From NCBI RefSeq assembly GCF_001182045.1, contig NZ_CVTY01000007.1, forward strand, positions 186,001 to 250,000: 64,000 nucleotides of DNA. The letters are read 5' to 3'. Origin of the DNA: Dakarella massiliensis. Its GTDB lineage: Bacteria; Pseudomonadota; Gammaproteobacteria; Burkholderiales; Burkholderiaceae_F. A program made the translations under genes and the position numbers. Below the pieces are notes generated by a model. The model was not told the origin of the DNA, did not search any database, and worked only from the letters and a program-made list of their open reading frames with translations. This document shows, piece by piece, positions 54,383-62,972 of this stretch. Each line of letters begins with the position of its first letter. The stretch's first letter is position 1.

Positions 54383-54438
54383 AGTGATTCATCCTGAGGT
54401 TAGATGTACGTACTGAAAATGATACTTTGATTATTCTT

Positions 54439-55767
54439 TTACGCCTTACTTCCGAGCTTAACGCGGGCGACACCGTTCTCAATCTGGATTTTCGTCCCGT
54501 AGGGTTCAGAAAGATCCTTGAGATGGCTGAGGATCGCTTTCGCCTCGTCCCCTTCCGCGAGACGGGGGAGACCCCGCTCAGAGCGCGGAGCTTTCTGACC
54601 GAGGGTTACGTGGTACAGCACAAGATCTCTCACTCTACCGTCTGCCACGGTCCACTCCGGAACCACAGCTTCCCAGATATGGGGATCCACAATGTAACCC
54701 CGCGTTCCGTTCATGCTTCGAGCATCCATATAGGCGCCGACCTTGGTGTCAGCCGGCATGCCCTTTCCGAGGAATGCATCAGCGGGCTGCCGCTCGACCG
54801 TCTCGGTTTCAAAGATAAAGTTCCCGATACTGTAGAAAACAGGAGCGCCTTTATAAATTTCGAGGCCCCGCAGCTGATGAGGTCCATGACCGATCACAGC
54901 AGAGGCTCCGGCATCCACGCAGGCGTGAGCAAAGGTTTCGAGGAATTCAGGCGGCACCATCGTGTCGCGTCCTCTCATTTCGTGAGTATGAACAGAAACC
55001 ACCACGATATCCGCCTGGCGCCTCGCTTCGCGGATCTCAGCCACCGTCCGTTTCAGGTCGATGACAAGCGGTTCCGTCTCATTCCGCTCCGGATCTGTTT
55101 CCAGATCATTCAGCTCGAAATTCATGCCACCAAGCGGCATCGTGCCGTCCGGGTATGGTGACGAATATCCGGTCGCAATGAGATAGTCTTTCTGGGCATT
55201 CACTTCAGTCACCCGGGCGAGTTCCTCCGCCATCTCGAAGTGCCGGGCGTTCACATGATGAATGGTGCGGAAACGAAGTGGATTGAGCCCCGGGCGCCCG
55301 GGCATATCCACGCCCTGGCTTCCCGCGATTGCCGCCGGATCGAGTGATGACGTCACGCCGATCAGAGCCACTCTTCCATGCCGGGTCTCGAGATACGCCG
55401 CGCGGAACGCGTCTTCAAGCGTCCTCCCGGTACCCGCGAAAATCATCCCGCGCTCTTCAAGATGCCGGATTGTCGCGGTCACCCCGCCCTCACCAAAATC
55501 ACCCGAGTGGTTATTCGCGGTGTTATAGAGATTGAAACCAAACCGCCGCATTTCATCAAGCATGGAGGGATCGGTCATCGCCCAGGTCCCGCCGGACGCC
55601 GCGGCCGGGGATCCTTCACACCGATGAAAAGTCATTTCGAGGTTAGCGAACTTCACATCATGATCCCGGATGAGTTTTCGAAGCTTCTCAAAGCCGTCGT
55701 AACCATCCTCTGAAATATGACGCGTGATGAAACTGTCGCCGGTCGCGATAAAGGTTACCTTAGCCAT
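54439..55767 (-). CDS. CapA-family metallophosphatase-like protein
   Basis: A 442-residue protein of the CapA/PgsA family (poly-gamma-glutamate synthesis accessory domain). Metal-site motifs of the calcineurin-like fold are visible: TGDSF near residue 8, NLEMTF, NTANNHSGDFGEGG, VSVHTHEM, and GHGPHQLRGLE, followed by YSIGNFIFE. No signal peptide is present, so unlike PgsA it is probably cytosolic. No cap synthesis genes are nearby; related cytosolic proteins occur outside capsule loci and their role is unclear. I chose the ATG at 55767 with AAGGG 9 bases upstream; the ATG at 55776 lies too close to that site. Confidence 0.85.
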   Translation of the reverse strand: MAKVTFIATGDSFITRHISEDGYDGFEKLRKLIRDHDVKFANLEMTFHRCEGSPAAASGGTWAMTDPSMLDEMRRFGFNLYNTANNHSGDFGEGGVTATIRHLEERGMIFAGTGRTLEDAFRAAYLETRHGRVALIGVTSSLDPAAIAGSQGVDMPGRPGLNPLRFRTIHHVNARHFEMAEELARVTEVNAQKDYLIATGYSSPYPDGTMPLGGMNFELNDLETDPERNETEPLVIDLKRTVAEIREARRQADIVVVSVHTHEMRGRDTMVPPEFLETFAHACVDAGASAVIGHGPHQLRGLEIYKGAPVFYSIGNFIFETETVERQPADAFLGKGMPADTKVGAYMDARSMNGTRGYIVDPHIWEAVVPEWTVADGRVRDLVLYHVTLGQKAPRSERGLPRLAEGDEAKAILSHLKDLSEPYGTKIQIENGVARVKLGSKA

Positions 55768-55863
55768 GCTTTCCATCCCTTTTCTCTTGGAACGCGGCGG
55801 ATTCCGCGCGGGGTCCGCCATTTCTGTAATACTACCGCCGGGATGAACGGAAAGATATCGGGA

Positions 55864-56088
55864 TTATGGTGTTTGGGTATTCGGATCCTCAGAGCTTTCG
55901 GGGGCTCCCTCTCCCTTCTTGCCGGCCGTGAACCCCGCGGCCTTCAGTTCGTTATAGGCATCCAGCGACAGGATCACCGCGGTCCCCGCCCGGCAGCCTG
56001 AAACGAGAATCGGGCCACCCGAAATAGCGGCCTCCGCAACCGCGAGATCGGGGTGAAGCAGAAAGTTTTCAAAATCAATGACCTTCAT
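55864..56088 (-). CDS. Small protein resembling a Phd/YefM antitoxin
   Basis: A 74-residue protein with a strong ribosome-binding site (TAGGAGAAAAG). The first 50 residues fit the Phd/YefM pattern: a short N-terminal strand, a helix, then GPILVSGCRAGTAVILSLDAY near 25-45. The tail is acidic and polar. No RelE/YoeB- or Doc-type toxin gene is next to it, so it would be an orphan antitoxin or a regulator. It lies 24 bases after the EamA gene, in a likely operon. The assignment is tentative. Confidence 0.55.
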   Translation of the reverse strand: MKVIDFENFLLHPDLAVAEAAISGGPILVSGCRAGTAVILSLDAYNELKAAGFTAGKKGEGAPESSEDPNTQTP

Positions 56089-56112
56089 TATCTTTTCTCC
56101 TAAATTCCAGGC

Positions 56113-57000
56113 TCAGCCTCTTTTCCCGTGAACGAGCGTCTCCTCCATCCTTTTCGTTGTCACGGAAGCCGCGACACCGGAAGCGAGCACAAGCGACATC
56201 GCGATCAGCGACATCACTGTGATCGGATCATCGAAGATAAAGTAGCCGAAAATCGCGGAGAACGGGATCGCCGAAAAACCAAGGCAGGATGACAGGAGCA
56301 GGTTCCCGTAAGCGTAAGCCCGGGTCATAAATATCTGCCCCAGTGTCGCGAATACCCCGATTCCCAGAATGCAGAACGCTCCATGCGGGCTCGGGAAATG
56401 GAAACCGTCAGAAAACACCCACTGGCCGATAAAGGAAAAGATCGCGCCAAGCAACGAGAAGTAGAACACGATTCTCCAGGAAGGTTCTCCCAGCTTCCCC
56501 ATCTTCTGCATCTGCCAGTAAACGAGCAGATCGATCGCTGAGATAAAAAGACAGACAAGCCCCGGAATGAAATCCTTTTCATGAAATTCCGGACGCAGAA
56601 TCAGCGTAATACCGATGAACCCCACGAGAATAGACGCTACCATCGCCCAGGGAGCCCGTTCGTGCTTCATCTTCGCGAGCACGATGAAATTCGCGGCCAT
56701 AAAAAGCGGCGTCGTGTAGATCAGCGTCATATTGGTGCTGAACGTCATGTCACGGAGCGTAAAGAACCAGAGCGCCACGGACAGCACCCCGAGCCCCGAT
56801 CGGATCATGTGATCCCTGAAATGCTCCGTCCGCATGGATCCGTGCTGGGACGCCGCCAAAAACATCATGAGCACCATGCCGAAAACCGACCGGTAGAACA
56901 CCAGTTCGAGTGACCCGAATTCGCCGGATGAAAGCTTCACGATCGCGGCCATCAGAGAAAAACTGGCGGCGGCCGCGAGTGACCAAAGGGAGGAAAGCAT
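56113..57000 (-). CDS. EamA/DMT family permease
   Basis: A 295-residue membrane protein with ten helices arranged as two five-helix EamA repeats. The first repeat ends near 140 with TPLFMAANFIVLAKMKHERAPW; the second has AYAYGNLLLSSCLGFSAIPFSAIFGYFIFDD near 235-265, the family's typical end. It probably exports a metabolite, as RhaT- or RarD-type proteins do; the substrate is unknown. I chose the ATG at 57000 because GGAG lies 10 bases upstream; a TTG at 57015 lacks a site. Confidence 0.87.
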   Translation of the reverse strand: MLSSLWSLAAAASFSLMAAIVKLSSGEFGSLELVFYRSVFGMVLMMFLAASQHGSMRTEHFRDHMIRSGLGVLSVALWFFTLRDMTFSTNMTLIYTTPLFMAANFIVLAKMKHERAPWAMVASILVGFIGITLILRPEFHEKDFIPGLVCLFISAIDLLVYWQMQKMGKLGEPSWRIVFYFSLLGAIFSFIGQWVFSDGFHFPSPHGAFCILGIGVFATLGQIFMTRAYAYGNLLLSSCLGFSAIPFSAIFGYFIFDDPITVMSLIAMSLVLASGVAASVTTKRMEETLVHGKRG

Positions 57001-57086
57001 GAGTGCGGACTCCAAAGCGGCTCAGCCGCGGAGCAATTGGTTCGTCTGTAGCCTGAGATCTTAGCGCATCAGATACGCTAGCCCCG

Positions 57087-58130
57087 TCAGACCGCCGCGA
57101 ACCGGACAGCGGCATGCCGCACCGGTTTTCCGAAGTCACCGGTTTTCACCGTATAAAGCGTATCCCTGACCCAGGGGACCAGACGGGCGATAGCCGGCGC
57201 GACGGACGCCTCGTAGTGATCCCGGATCACAGCCGCCACGGCATCCGCGACCCATGGCCGGGCTCCCTTCTTCGTAATAATGGATGCCCGTCTGAGCAGC
57301 ACGGGAGGCGGCATCGGAACCGCGTTCACTTCGCGCGCAAGTTCCGGATACTGCGCGAGCGTGGTCGGCCTGGCAAGCGCCCAGCCGTGGCCCTCAGCGG
57401 TGAGCTTAAGAAGAAGGGAATTTTCGTTCACAACGATCCGTCCGGGAAACTCCAGCGCGTGGGTATTGAAGTAATTCACTTCGCTCTGCCCCGCGGCATT
57501 CATTTTGGAGCAGCGGATGTGGGGCAGACCGCAGGTGCGAAGCGACTCCCAGGTGATCGGGTGCCCTAGCGGCGCGAGATCAAACGCCTTTGGGAAAATG
57601 AGGATTGATGGTTCCTCAAACACCGGAATCCGGTTCAGATCATTCCGGTTCGCAAACGGGTTTGAGCAGAAAAGCATATCGAGTTCGCCGGCATCGAGTT
57701 CCGGAAGCATCGCGCCGCTTGACGCGACAACGATCCGGATATCGGAAAGGCGGGACGCGAGGCGGGACGCAATCACATCCGCGTAGCTCCAGGCGACGCT
57801 TTCACAGATTCCGATTCTTAAAGAGGGCCGGATCGCGTTCGCTTCGCGAAGCCCCTGCAGAAGGTGCGTGAGCTCAGTCTGCTCGGAATCGAGAAACCGA
57901 AGCAGGGCGTCCCCCTCCGGAGTCAGCCGGATCGGCCGCGTCGAGCGATCAAGCAGCGTGACATCGCGGGACACCGAGGGCTGGCTTTTTCCCACACGCT
58001 TTGCCGCTTCAGAAAAACTCCGGGTCGCTCCGAAAGCCACAAAGGCCCGGGCACCGTCCTGCAGAATCGCGTGTGCCGGATTCCATCCCGGGGTATCGTC
58101 CGTCAGTGTCCCTTCCAATAGTTTTCCCAT
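57087..58130 (-). CDS. LysR-type transcription regulator
   Basis: A 347-residue protein. The winged helix-turn-helix is at about 25-85 (AFVAFGATRSFSEAAKRVGKSQPSVSRDV), followed by RLTPEGDALL. An effector-binding domain of the periplasmic-binding-protein fold runs from about 100 to the end. It is divergent from the FMN dehydrogenase-like gene at 58432. A dyad of the T-N11-A type lies between them at 58193-58209, so it very likely controls that gene in response to the enzyme's substrate, probably a 2-hydroxy acid; the effector is inference. Confidence 0.9.
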   Translation of the reverse strand: MGKLLEGTLTDDTPGWNPAHAILQDGARAFVAFGATRSFSEAAKRVGKSQPSVSRDVTLLDRSTRPIRLTPEGDALLRFLDSEQTELTHLLQGLREANAIRPSLRIGICESVAWSYADVIASRLASRLSDIRIVVASSGAMLPELDAGELDMLFCSNPFANRNDLNRIPVFEEPSILIFPKAFDLAPLGHPITWESLRTCGLPHIRCSKMNAAGQSEVNYFNTHALEFPGRIVVNENSLLLKLTAEGHGWALARPTTLAQYPELAREVNAVPMPPPVLLRRASIITKKGARPWVADAVAAVIRDHYEASVAPAIARLVPWVRDTLYTVKTGDFGKPVRHAAVRFAAV

Positions 58131-58192
58131 AACGCCCTGCTCCGTTTCGCCTCAGAAAAACTGCCGATACTGTTTATTCATTATTTAACTAG

Positions 58193-58209
58193 TTGAGAAC
58201 CGATCTCAA
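58193..58209. promoter_or_regulatory. LysR-type operator
   Basis: TTGAGA-N5-TCTCAA, a perfect 17-base dyad with the T-N11-A core expected for LysR regulators, lies 63 bases from the regulator start. An AACTAGTT palindrome overlaps it on the left. Confidence 0.7.
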
Positions 58210-58347
58210 TTATCGGCGTGATTCAAAAAAACGAGTATCTGCCGATCTTTCAGCATTATGGAGTTTTTCGGGCTCACCTGCTGAATAATCAGATTTCATT
58301 ATATGAATACTGTTTTCTGAGAACTAAGTCTTTCGAATAATATGAAA

Positions 58348-58412
58348 TCAGACGGCAGAAAGCACGAAAACCGTCTGACAAAAAAATGACACTGCCTGAG
58401 AAATTCAGTGTC
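58348..58412 (+). other. Tandem hairpins in the leader of the FMN enzyme gene
   Basis: TCAGACGG pairs with CCGTCTGA (58348-58355 with 58371-58378), and GACACTG pairs with CAGTGTC (58388-58394 with 58406-58412). The second ends 8 bases before the AGGAGA ribosome-binding site. A further GATTTCAT / ATGAAATC inverted repeat (58292-58299, 58342-58349) lies upstream. They may affect message stability or translation. Confidence 0.45.
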
Positions 58413-58431
58413 TTATATAGGAGAGCAGAAC

Positions 58432-59637
58432 ATGTCAACTATCGACCTCAACCGTCGCGGTCTATTCAAGGCCGGAGCCGTTATCGCCGCCGCCTCTACG
58501 ATCAGCGGCATTCCGGTTGTTACCCAGGCCGCGGAAGAACCCGAGAAGAAGATCCGCCCCCTCACCGGCAAGAATCTCAAAATGAAGGACGTGCTTGACC
58601 GGGCGCGCGAAATGATGATGCCCCGCTGCTACGTCTGCGCGGAGTGCAACGGCCGCGGTCCCTGCATCGGCCAGGTGCCGGGCTTTGGCGGCATGGGCGC
58701 GTACCGTTCCTTCCAGGCGAATTACGACGCGCTCGCGGCGATCCGTCTGAATGGCCGCGTAGTGCATGGTGTCCATGTGCCGGATACCTCCTTTAATTTC
58801 TTTGGAAACAAGCTTTCGATGCCGGTCATGGCGGCACCGACCGGCGGCACAACCTATAACATGGGCGGTCATCTGACGGAAGCCGAGTTTGTCACCGCGA
58901 TCTGCGGCGGCTGCACCGCGGCCGGCACGCTAGGAGCAGTGGCTGACGGCATCGGTGCCCCCCTGAATGTCTTTGAGGAACGGCTCCAGACACTGAAATC
59001 TAAGGGCTTCAAAGCGATCGTTGGCCTGAAACCCCGCCGCCAGCAGGACATTATTGAGCGCATGAAGATCGCGGCGAACGCCGGTGTCGTGGCTTTCACG
59101 ATCGACCTGGATTCCGCCGGCCGCGCGGCCCGCGCGACGAAGGGTCAGACCGTTGAGCCGAAGACTCCCGAGCAGCTCCGTGAGCTCGTGAAGGCGAGCC
59201 CGCTTCCGCTCTTCTTCAAGGGCATTCTCACGACAGATGAGGCGCTTCTCTGCCTCAACGCGGGCGCTGCCGGTATCGTGGTGTCGAACCACGGCGGTCG
59301 CGTACTCGCAGACGAACCCGGGACCGCGGAAGTGCTTCCCGCCATCGCGGACGCAATCCACGGCCGCTGCATGATCCTCGTCGACGGCTGCGTGAAACGC
59401 GGCACCGATGTGGAGAAATACATCGCCCTCGGCGCTAATGCCTGCCTCGCGGGCCGTCACTTTGTCCGCGGCGCTCACGGCGCACTGGCGGACGGCGTCG
59501 AACTCTTCGCAAACACGATCCGGAATGAACTCGCTGTCGCGATGACGCTCACTGGCGCGGCGACCGTGAAGGACATCAACCGCAAGATGATCCGCATGAC
59601 GACTCCCCCGCCGCTCGCGTTCGGCGTCCCGGCGTAA
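58432..59637 (+). CDS. Tat-exported FMN alpha-hydroxyacid dehydrogenase-like protein with Cys cluster
   Basis: A 401-residue protein. I chose the ATG at 58432 with AGGAGA 7 bases upstream; a Tat-type signal follows directly (NRRGLFKAG at 7-15, cleavage near 34). The TIM barrel has the lactate oxidase/glycolate oxidase signatures: a MPVMAAPTGG start, the FTIDLDSAGR strand, FFKGILTTDEA, and the catalytic His-Arg motif SNHGGR near 285. The usual VDGGVRRGTD reads VDGCVKRGTD. Ahead of the barrel is a C-x2-C-x2-C-x5-C cluster (Cys66, 69, 72, 78), seen in a subset of the family and suited to an iron-sulfur or metal site. It probably oxidises a 2-hydroxy acid in the periplasm and passes electrons to a respiratory carrier. 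It is controlled by the divergent LysR gene. Confidence 0.87.
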   Translation: MSTIDLNRRGLFKAGAVIAAASTISGIPVVTQAAEEPEKKIRPLTGKNLKMKDVLDRAREMMMPRCYVCAECNGRGPCIGQVPGFGGMGAYRSFQANYDALAAIRLNGRVVHGVHVPDTSFNFFGNKLSMPVMAAPTGGTTYNMGGHLTEAEFVTAICGGCTAAGTLGAVADGIGAPLNVFEERLQTLKSKGFKAIVGLKPRRQQDIIERMKIAANAGVVAFTIDLDSAGRAARATKGQTVEPKTPEQLRELVKASPLPLFFKGILTTDEALLCLNAGAAGIVVSNHGGRVLADEPGTAEVLPAIADAIHGRCMILVDGCVKRGTDVEKYIALGANACLAGRHFVRGAHGALADGVELFANTIRNELAVAMTLTGAATVKDINRKMIRMTTPPPLAFGVPA

Positions 59638-59681
59638 GGCGATTTGGATGAGCCCCTGAATCGCTCAGGAGCTCTGAATAA

Positions 59682-59720
59682 AAATCCCGCAGAAGAAATT
59701 TTTCTGCGGGATTTATTTTT
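59682..59720 (+). terminator. Rho-independent terminator after the FMN enzyme gene
   Basis: A 13-bp stem AAATCCCGCAGAA / TTCTGCGGGATTT (59682-59694 with 59702-59714) is followed by ATTTTTT. Confidence 0.92.
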
Positions 59721-59754
59721 TCATTCAATACATTAAGTGTATTTAATTAAAGCT

Positions 59755-60492
59755 CTACTTAATCTTGAATACAGCGCTCGCGGAGAGTGACACATCGGAC
59801 TCCCCGGGACTCATTTCAACAGAATCCGCTGCCGGTGCTGCTTTCCGGACCGCCATCAGCATCGGTGCCTGCGGGTAGTAGTTCCCGGTCTGACCGCCGA
59901 AGGAAAGCTTATAGACCTTCACGCCACTCGCCGGAATGCCGAAAGCCTTCGCGACAACCGCGGCCTTCGCACCCAGATCCGCCATCGCGTCAGCCATCAG
60001 ATCAGAGCGGTTCCTGAGCGACGCATCACGGGAAACCCGGAACTGGAGTCCGGAGAATTCAAAATACCGGTTCGCGGCGTCAATCGCTTCACCGGCGAGT
60101 GACGGATCTTTCAGCGTTACCCGGACTTCCTCGCGGGACGTCCAGTTGAGGATCTTCACCCCCTCGCCCTTCTTCGCCTGGGAGTAATTGGGGTTTGTGT
60201 AGAGGCTTCCCGACTGGAGCACTGCCTTCCCGGCGGGAAGCGCGGCGCGGAGTGCCTTCATACCCTGATTCAGCACCGTGAGCATCGCCTTCTGAGCGTC
60301 TTTCGCCGTAGCGCCCTGCCGGGTCACCGCGAGTGTCAGGACCGCTTCATCGTTTGGCACCGTACGGGCGACGGTGGTGGATAGCGTGATTTCTGCGTCC
60401 GGCGCCGCTGTGAGATCCGCAGCAGACGCGGCCGCCGGCACCGAAGCCATCGCGCCAAGACTCATCGCGAGGAGGATTTTTTTCATTTTCAT
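59755..60492 (-). CDS. SIMPL-domain (DUF541) periplasmic protein
   Basis: A 245-residue protein starting at the ATG 60492 (a second Met codon is at 60486). It has a Sec signal (about 1-24, ending ASA-A), then a SIMPL/DUF541 domain over the rest: an EITLSTTVARTVPNDEAVLTLAV start, a Tyr-rich middle (LYTNPNYSQAKKG) and LMADAMADLGAKAAVVAKAFG near 170-190. The family, which includes E. coli YggE, is exported and reported to help against oxidative stress; the mechanism is unclear. It is a single-gene unit, convergent to the FMN enzyme gene. Confidence 0.88.
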   Translation of the reverse strand: MKMKKILLAMSLGAMASVPAAASAADLTAAPDAEITLSTTVARTVPNDEAVLTLAVTRQGATAKDAQKAMLTVLNQGMKALRAALPAGKAVLQSGSLYTNPNYSQAKKGEGVKILNWTSREEVRVTLKDPSLAGEAIDAANRYFEFSGLQFRVSRDASLRNRSDLMADAMADLGAKAAVVAKAFGIPASGVKVYKLSFGGQTGNYYPQAPMLMAVRKAAPAADSVEMSPGESDVSLSASAVFKIK

Positions 60493-60587
60493 AAAAAGAG
60501 GCTCCGTAGGGTTTTCAATCTGCCTTTTCACTATAGCCCCGCAAAACCCGTCCCCGGATTCGCTTTTTACACACTGCAAAAAATTGA

Positions 60588-60618
60588 CGCCCCGCCCTCT
60601 GGAGAGAAAGGCGGGGCG
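60588..60618 (-). terminator. Rho-independent terminator of the flavoprotein gene at 60652
   Basis: A 9-bp GC-rich stem CGCCCCGCC / GGCGGGGCG (60588-60596 with 60610-60618). On the minus strand it is followed by TCAATTTTTT. Confidence 0.9.
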
Positions 60619-60651
60619 CTGATTCATTCCCATGGATCAGAGGAGAGAGAG

Positions 60652-62178
60652 TTAAAGCTTTTCGTCCTCAATCGCCTGAAGAGCCGCATGGCGGCCGGAC
60701 CAGGAGGAGAATCCAAAGGCGTTACCCGAGAACCACACCGGGTAGCTGTCGCCATACATACCGCCCGCGTCCATACCCGTGCAGTAGAGTCCCTTCACAG
60801 GCTGGTTATTCTTATCGAGCGCGTGCATGTACTGATCGATCTTGATGCCGCCGATCGAAGTGAAGGAATATGGCGCAATCTTGATCGCGTAGAACGGGCC
60901 CTTGTTGATCGGGGTCAGCCACTCGCGTTCCTTATAGAAATCACGGTCGAAGCCGAAGGCCACGTTTTCGTTGTAGCGCTTCATCGTTTCTTCAAGCGTA
61001 GCGGCCGGAACACCGATCTGCTTCGCGAGTTCCGCGATCGTCGCGCCGGACTTGAAACCGTCAGATCCCTTCGCGAGAACGTCCTTGATTTCCTTCTTCA
61101 TATCGGTCATCTTCGCGCCCACCGGAACGAGCACGCCGACACCGAGATCAAGACCTTCTTTTTCGAAGTAATCCACCATGTTGGAGTCGATGATCGCCCA
61201 GGCGTAGCCATTATGCTGCTGACCGAGAGCGTTCGCGGCGTCCGAGAACTCATGCGTCACGGTCTCACGCACAAAGCGCTTGCCGGAATCATTCACCCAG
61301 ACGGGCTTCGGCTGCCAGGACATCACCCAGATATTCCCGAGGAGCTTCACATTGGAAGCGCGCGTACCGGGGTGCGTCATCAGAGCCATGTTGCCAGGCA
61401 CTGCGCCCGCGGCTTCAGCCATCGCGATACCGTCACCGGTCTTATTAAGCGGCACGAGTCCCTGATAGACCGCCGGATCATAGTGCCCCCAGTCGCGGAC
61501 ACGCTCCGGGCTGTTATTGAAGCCGCCGGTCGAAATGATGACCGCCTTCGCGCGGATCGTGTAGGTGTTGCCCTGATTATCCGCAGCCTTCACGCCGACC
61601 ACACGGCCGTTTCCCGTGATGAGAGACTTGGCCGGAGTGCTCGTGAGGATCGTGGCGCCCTTCTCTTTTGCCCAGTCGCTCAGAGCCGCAATATAGGCCG
61701 CGCCGTGCTCGGAATTCTTGTACTTCCCGACCACGTGCCAGGTAATGCATTCGGTCGGCGACATCTGCGTGAGATGGAACGTGAGGTTATGCTTCGAGAG
61801 CCAGTCAAGATTTTCCGCGGGCCCTTCAAGGAAACGGCGCAGCAGCGGGCCGTTCGTCTTGTAATGGGTGCAGCTCATCATGCGGTTGTACGCTGTTTCC
61901 ACGGCAAGCGAATAATTCTTATCACGCTGCCAGCGGGTCTGAACCGCGCCAAGGCCTTCCGCCATCGAGGCACCGCCGCCGAGGAACGCGTTCTTTTCAA
62001 GAAGGATCGCTTTCTTGCCGGCGTCCACCGCCTGAGTCACAGCCGCCATGCCGGCCGCGCCGCCGCCCACCACAACAATATCCGCCGTCATCTGCTTCTC
62101 AGCAGCGCCTGCCGCGCCGGCAATAGCAACAACCGCGGCCGCGACCGCCGTACGGGTCAGAAAATGCTTGAGTGTCAT
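60652..62178 (-). CDS. Exported FAD-dependent reductase (flavocytochrome c-like, no heme domain)
   Basis: A 508-residue protein. The Sec signal (1-25, ending AGA-A) is followed by FAD motif VVGGGAAGM near 36-44. Then come KAVIISTGGFNNSPERV, TGDGIAMAEAAGA near 247-259, SFTSIGGIKID, and the C-terminal GMDAGGMYG. That last motif and the overall length put it in one subfamily with the protein at 31255-32868, apart from true fumarate reductases because GANRLGGN is missing. It has no CxxCH motif. It is probably a periplasmic terminal reductase fed by a separate cytochrome. It lies 139 bases downstream of, and on the same strand as, a Crp/Fnr-type regulator gene that may control it. Confidence 0.87.
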   Translation of the reverse strand: MTLKHFLTRTAVAAAVVAIAGAAGAAEKQMTADIVVVGGGAAGMAAVTQAVDAGKKAILLEKNAFLGGGASMAEGLGAVQTRWQRDKNYSLAVETAYNRMMSCTHYKTNGPLLRRFLEGPAENLDWLSKHNLTFHLTQMSPTECITWHVVGKYKNSEHGAAYIAALSDWAKEKGATILTSTPAKSLITGNGRVVGVKAADNQGNTYTIRAKAVIISTGGFNNSPERVRDWGHYDPAVYQGLVPLNKTGDGIAMAEAAGAVPGNMALMTHPGTRASNVKLLGNIWVMSWQPKPVWVNDSGKRFVRETVTHEFSDAANALGQQHNGYAWAIIDSNMVDYFEKEGLDLGVGVLVPVGAKMTDMKKEIKDVLAKGSDGFKSGATIAELAKQIGVPAATLEETMKRYNENVAFGFDRDFYKEREWLTPINKGPFYAIKIAPYSFTSIGGIKIDQYMHALDKNNQPVKGLYCTGMDAGGMYGDSYPVWFSGNAFGFSSWSGRHAALQAIEDEKL

Positions 62179-62317
62179 CTATATCTCTCCGCTATATCGA
62201 GGCGCCGTCTCTCCGGCGCTCTCTGTTCGAAATAACTAGTTGGAGAGTAATCTGAACTCCGTATCGCTGATGTTGTCTGCTCAACAGTCCTAGGTATAAG
62301 GATCTAAAAGATCCGGA

Positions 62318-62972
62318 TTACGGGGCCCGGCTTCCCCGGGAATTGAAGTTCAGCCAGTCGTATTCATCCCGGAAAAGCTTGCCATGAAGCTCGAGCCAGC
62401 TCCCATCCCGCTTCGCGAGGCCTTTATCCACCCACTGATTGATGATCGTGCTGACTGTCGAGCGGTTTGAGGAGGTGATGTCCGCGATTTCGAACGTCGT
62501 GAGCTGAAGCGGCATCGGATTCCAGCCGTCCGCCTTCAGGGGATAGTAGGAATTGATAACAGAGGACGCGAGCGCGATCAGACGCTTTTCCGCGGGCAGC
62601 GTGAATACCGCCATCATCCCTTCCATATGGGTTTCTTCCTTCGCGACCGCGTTGATCGCGTAGAGCTTCATGAGTTCCGGATCCGCTTCAAGCGCCGCGC
62701 GATAGACCCGCCCCGGAACCACCAGACACTCTGTCGGCCGGGCGCTCGTCGCGAACACATTAATGCTGAACTGCGTCACCGCATCAAGATCACCCACCAC
62801 ACGGTCCGGCGGCAGAATGCCAAAAACGCGGAACTTATCCTTGGGGTCCGCCGTGATTGAAAATGAACCCTTTGGGGAACTTGCGGAGCACCCCGTGCTG
62901 CTCAAAAATCGCCTTCAGCTGAGGGGGTTCCGCATCGTGAACCCATGGCGCGTTCAGAAAAACCTGCCTCAC
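62318..62972 (-). pseudogene. Crp/Fnr-family regulator interrupted by a single-base frameshift
   Basis: Two minus-strand frames together form a protein of about 217 residues, the normal Crp/Fnr size. The first starts at GTG 62972 (AAGGAG 6 bases upstream) and reads ...VLRKFPKGFIFNHGG before leaving frame. The second resumes at DKFRVFGILPPDRVVGD, the core of the cyclic-nucleotide-type domain, and ends with a helix-turn-helix (FEIADITSSNRSTVSTIINQW). The break is in a run of four C on the minus strand (62843-62846); three C restore one frame. No Cys cluster for an Fnr-type Fe-S centre is visible, so the effector is unknown. The downstream flavoprotein gene is the likely target. The frameshift may be genuine or a sequence error. 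Confidence 0.82.

Noticed and set aside
60688-62235. A 515-codon plus-strand open frame opposite the fourth flavoprotein
   Set aside because: It is the antisense of a well-supported gene with signal peptide and FAD motifs. Its translation has no recognisable domain and is an effect of codon bias.
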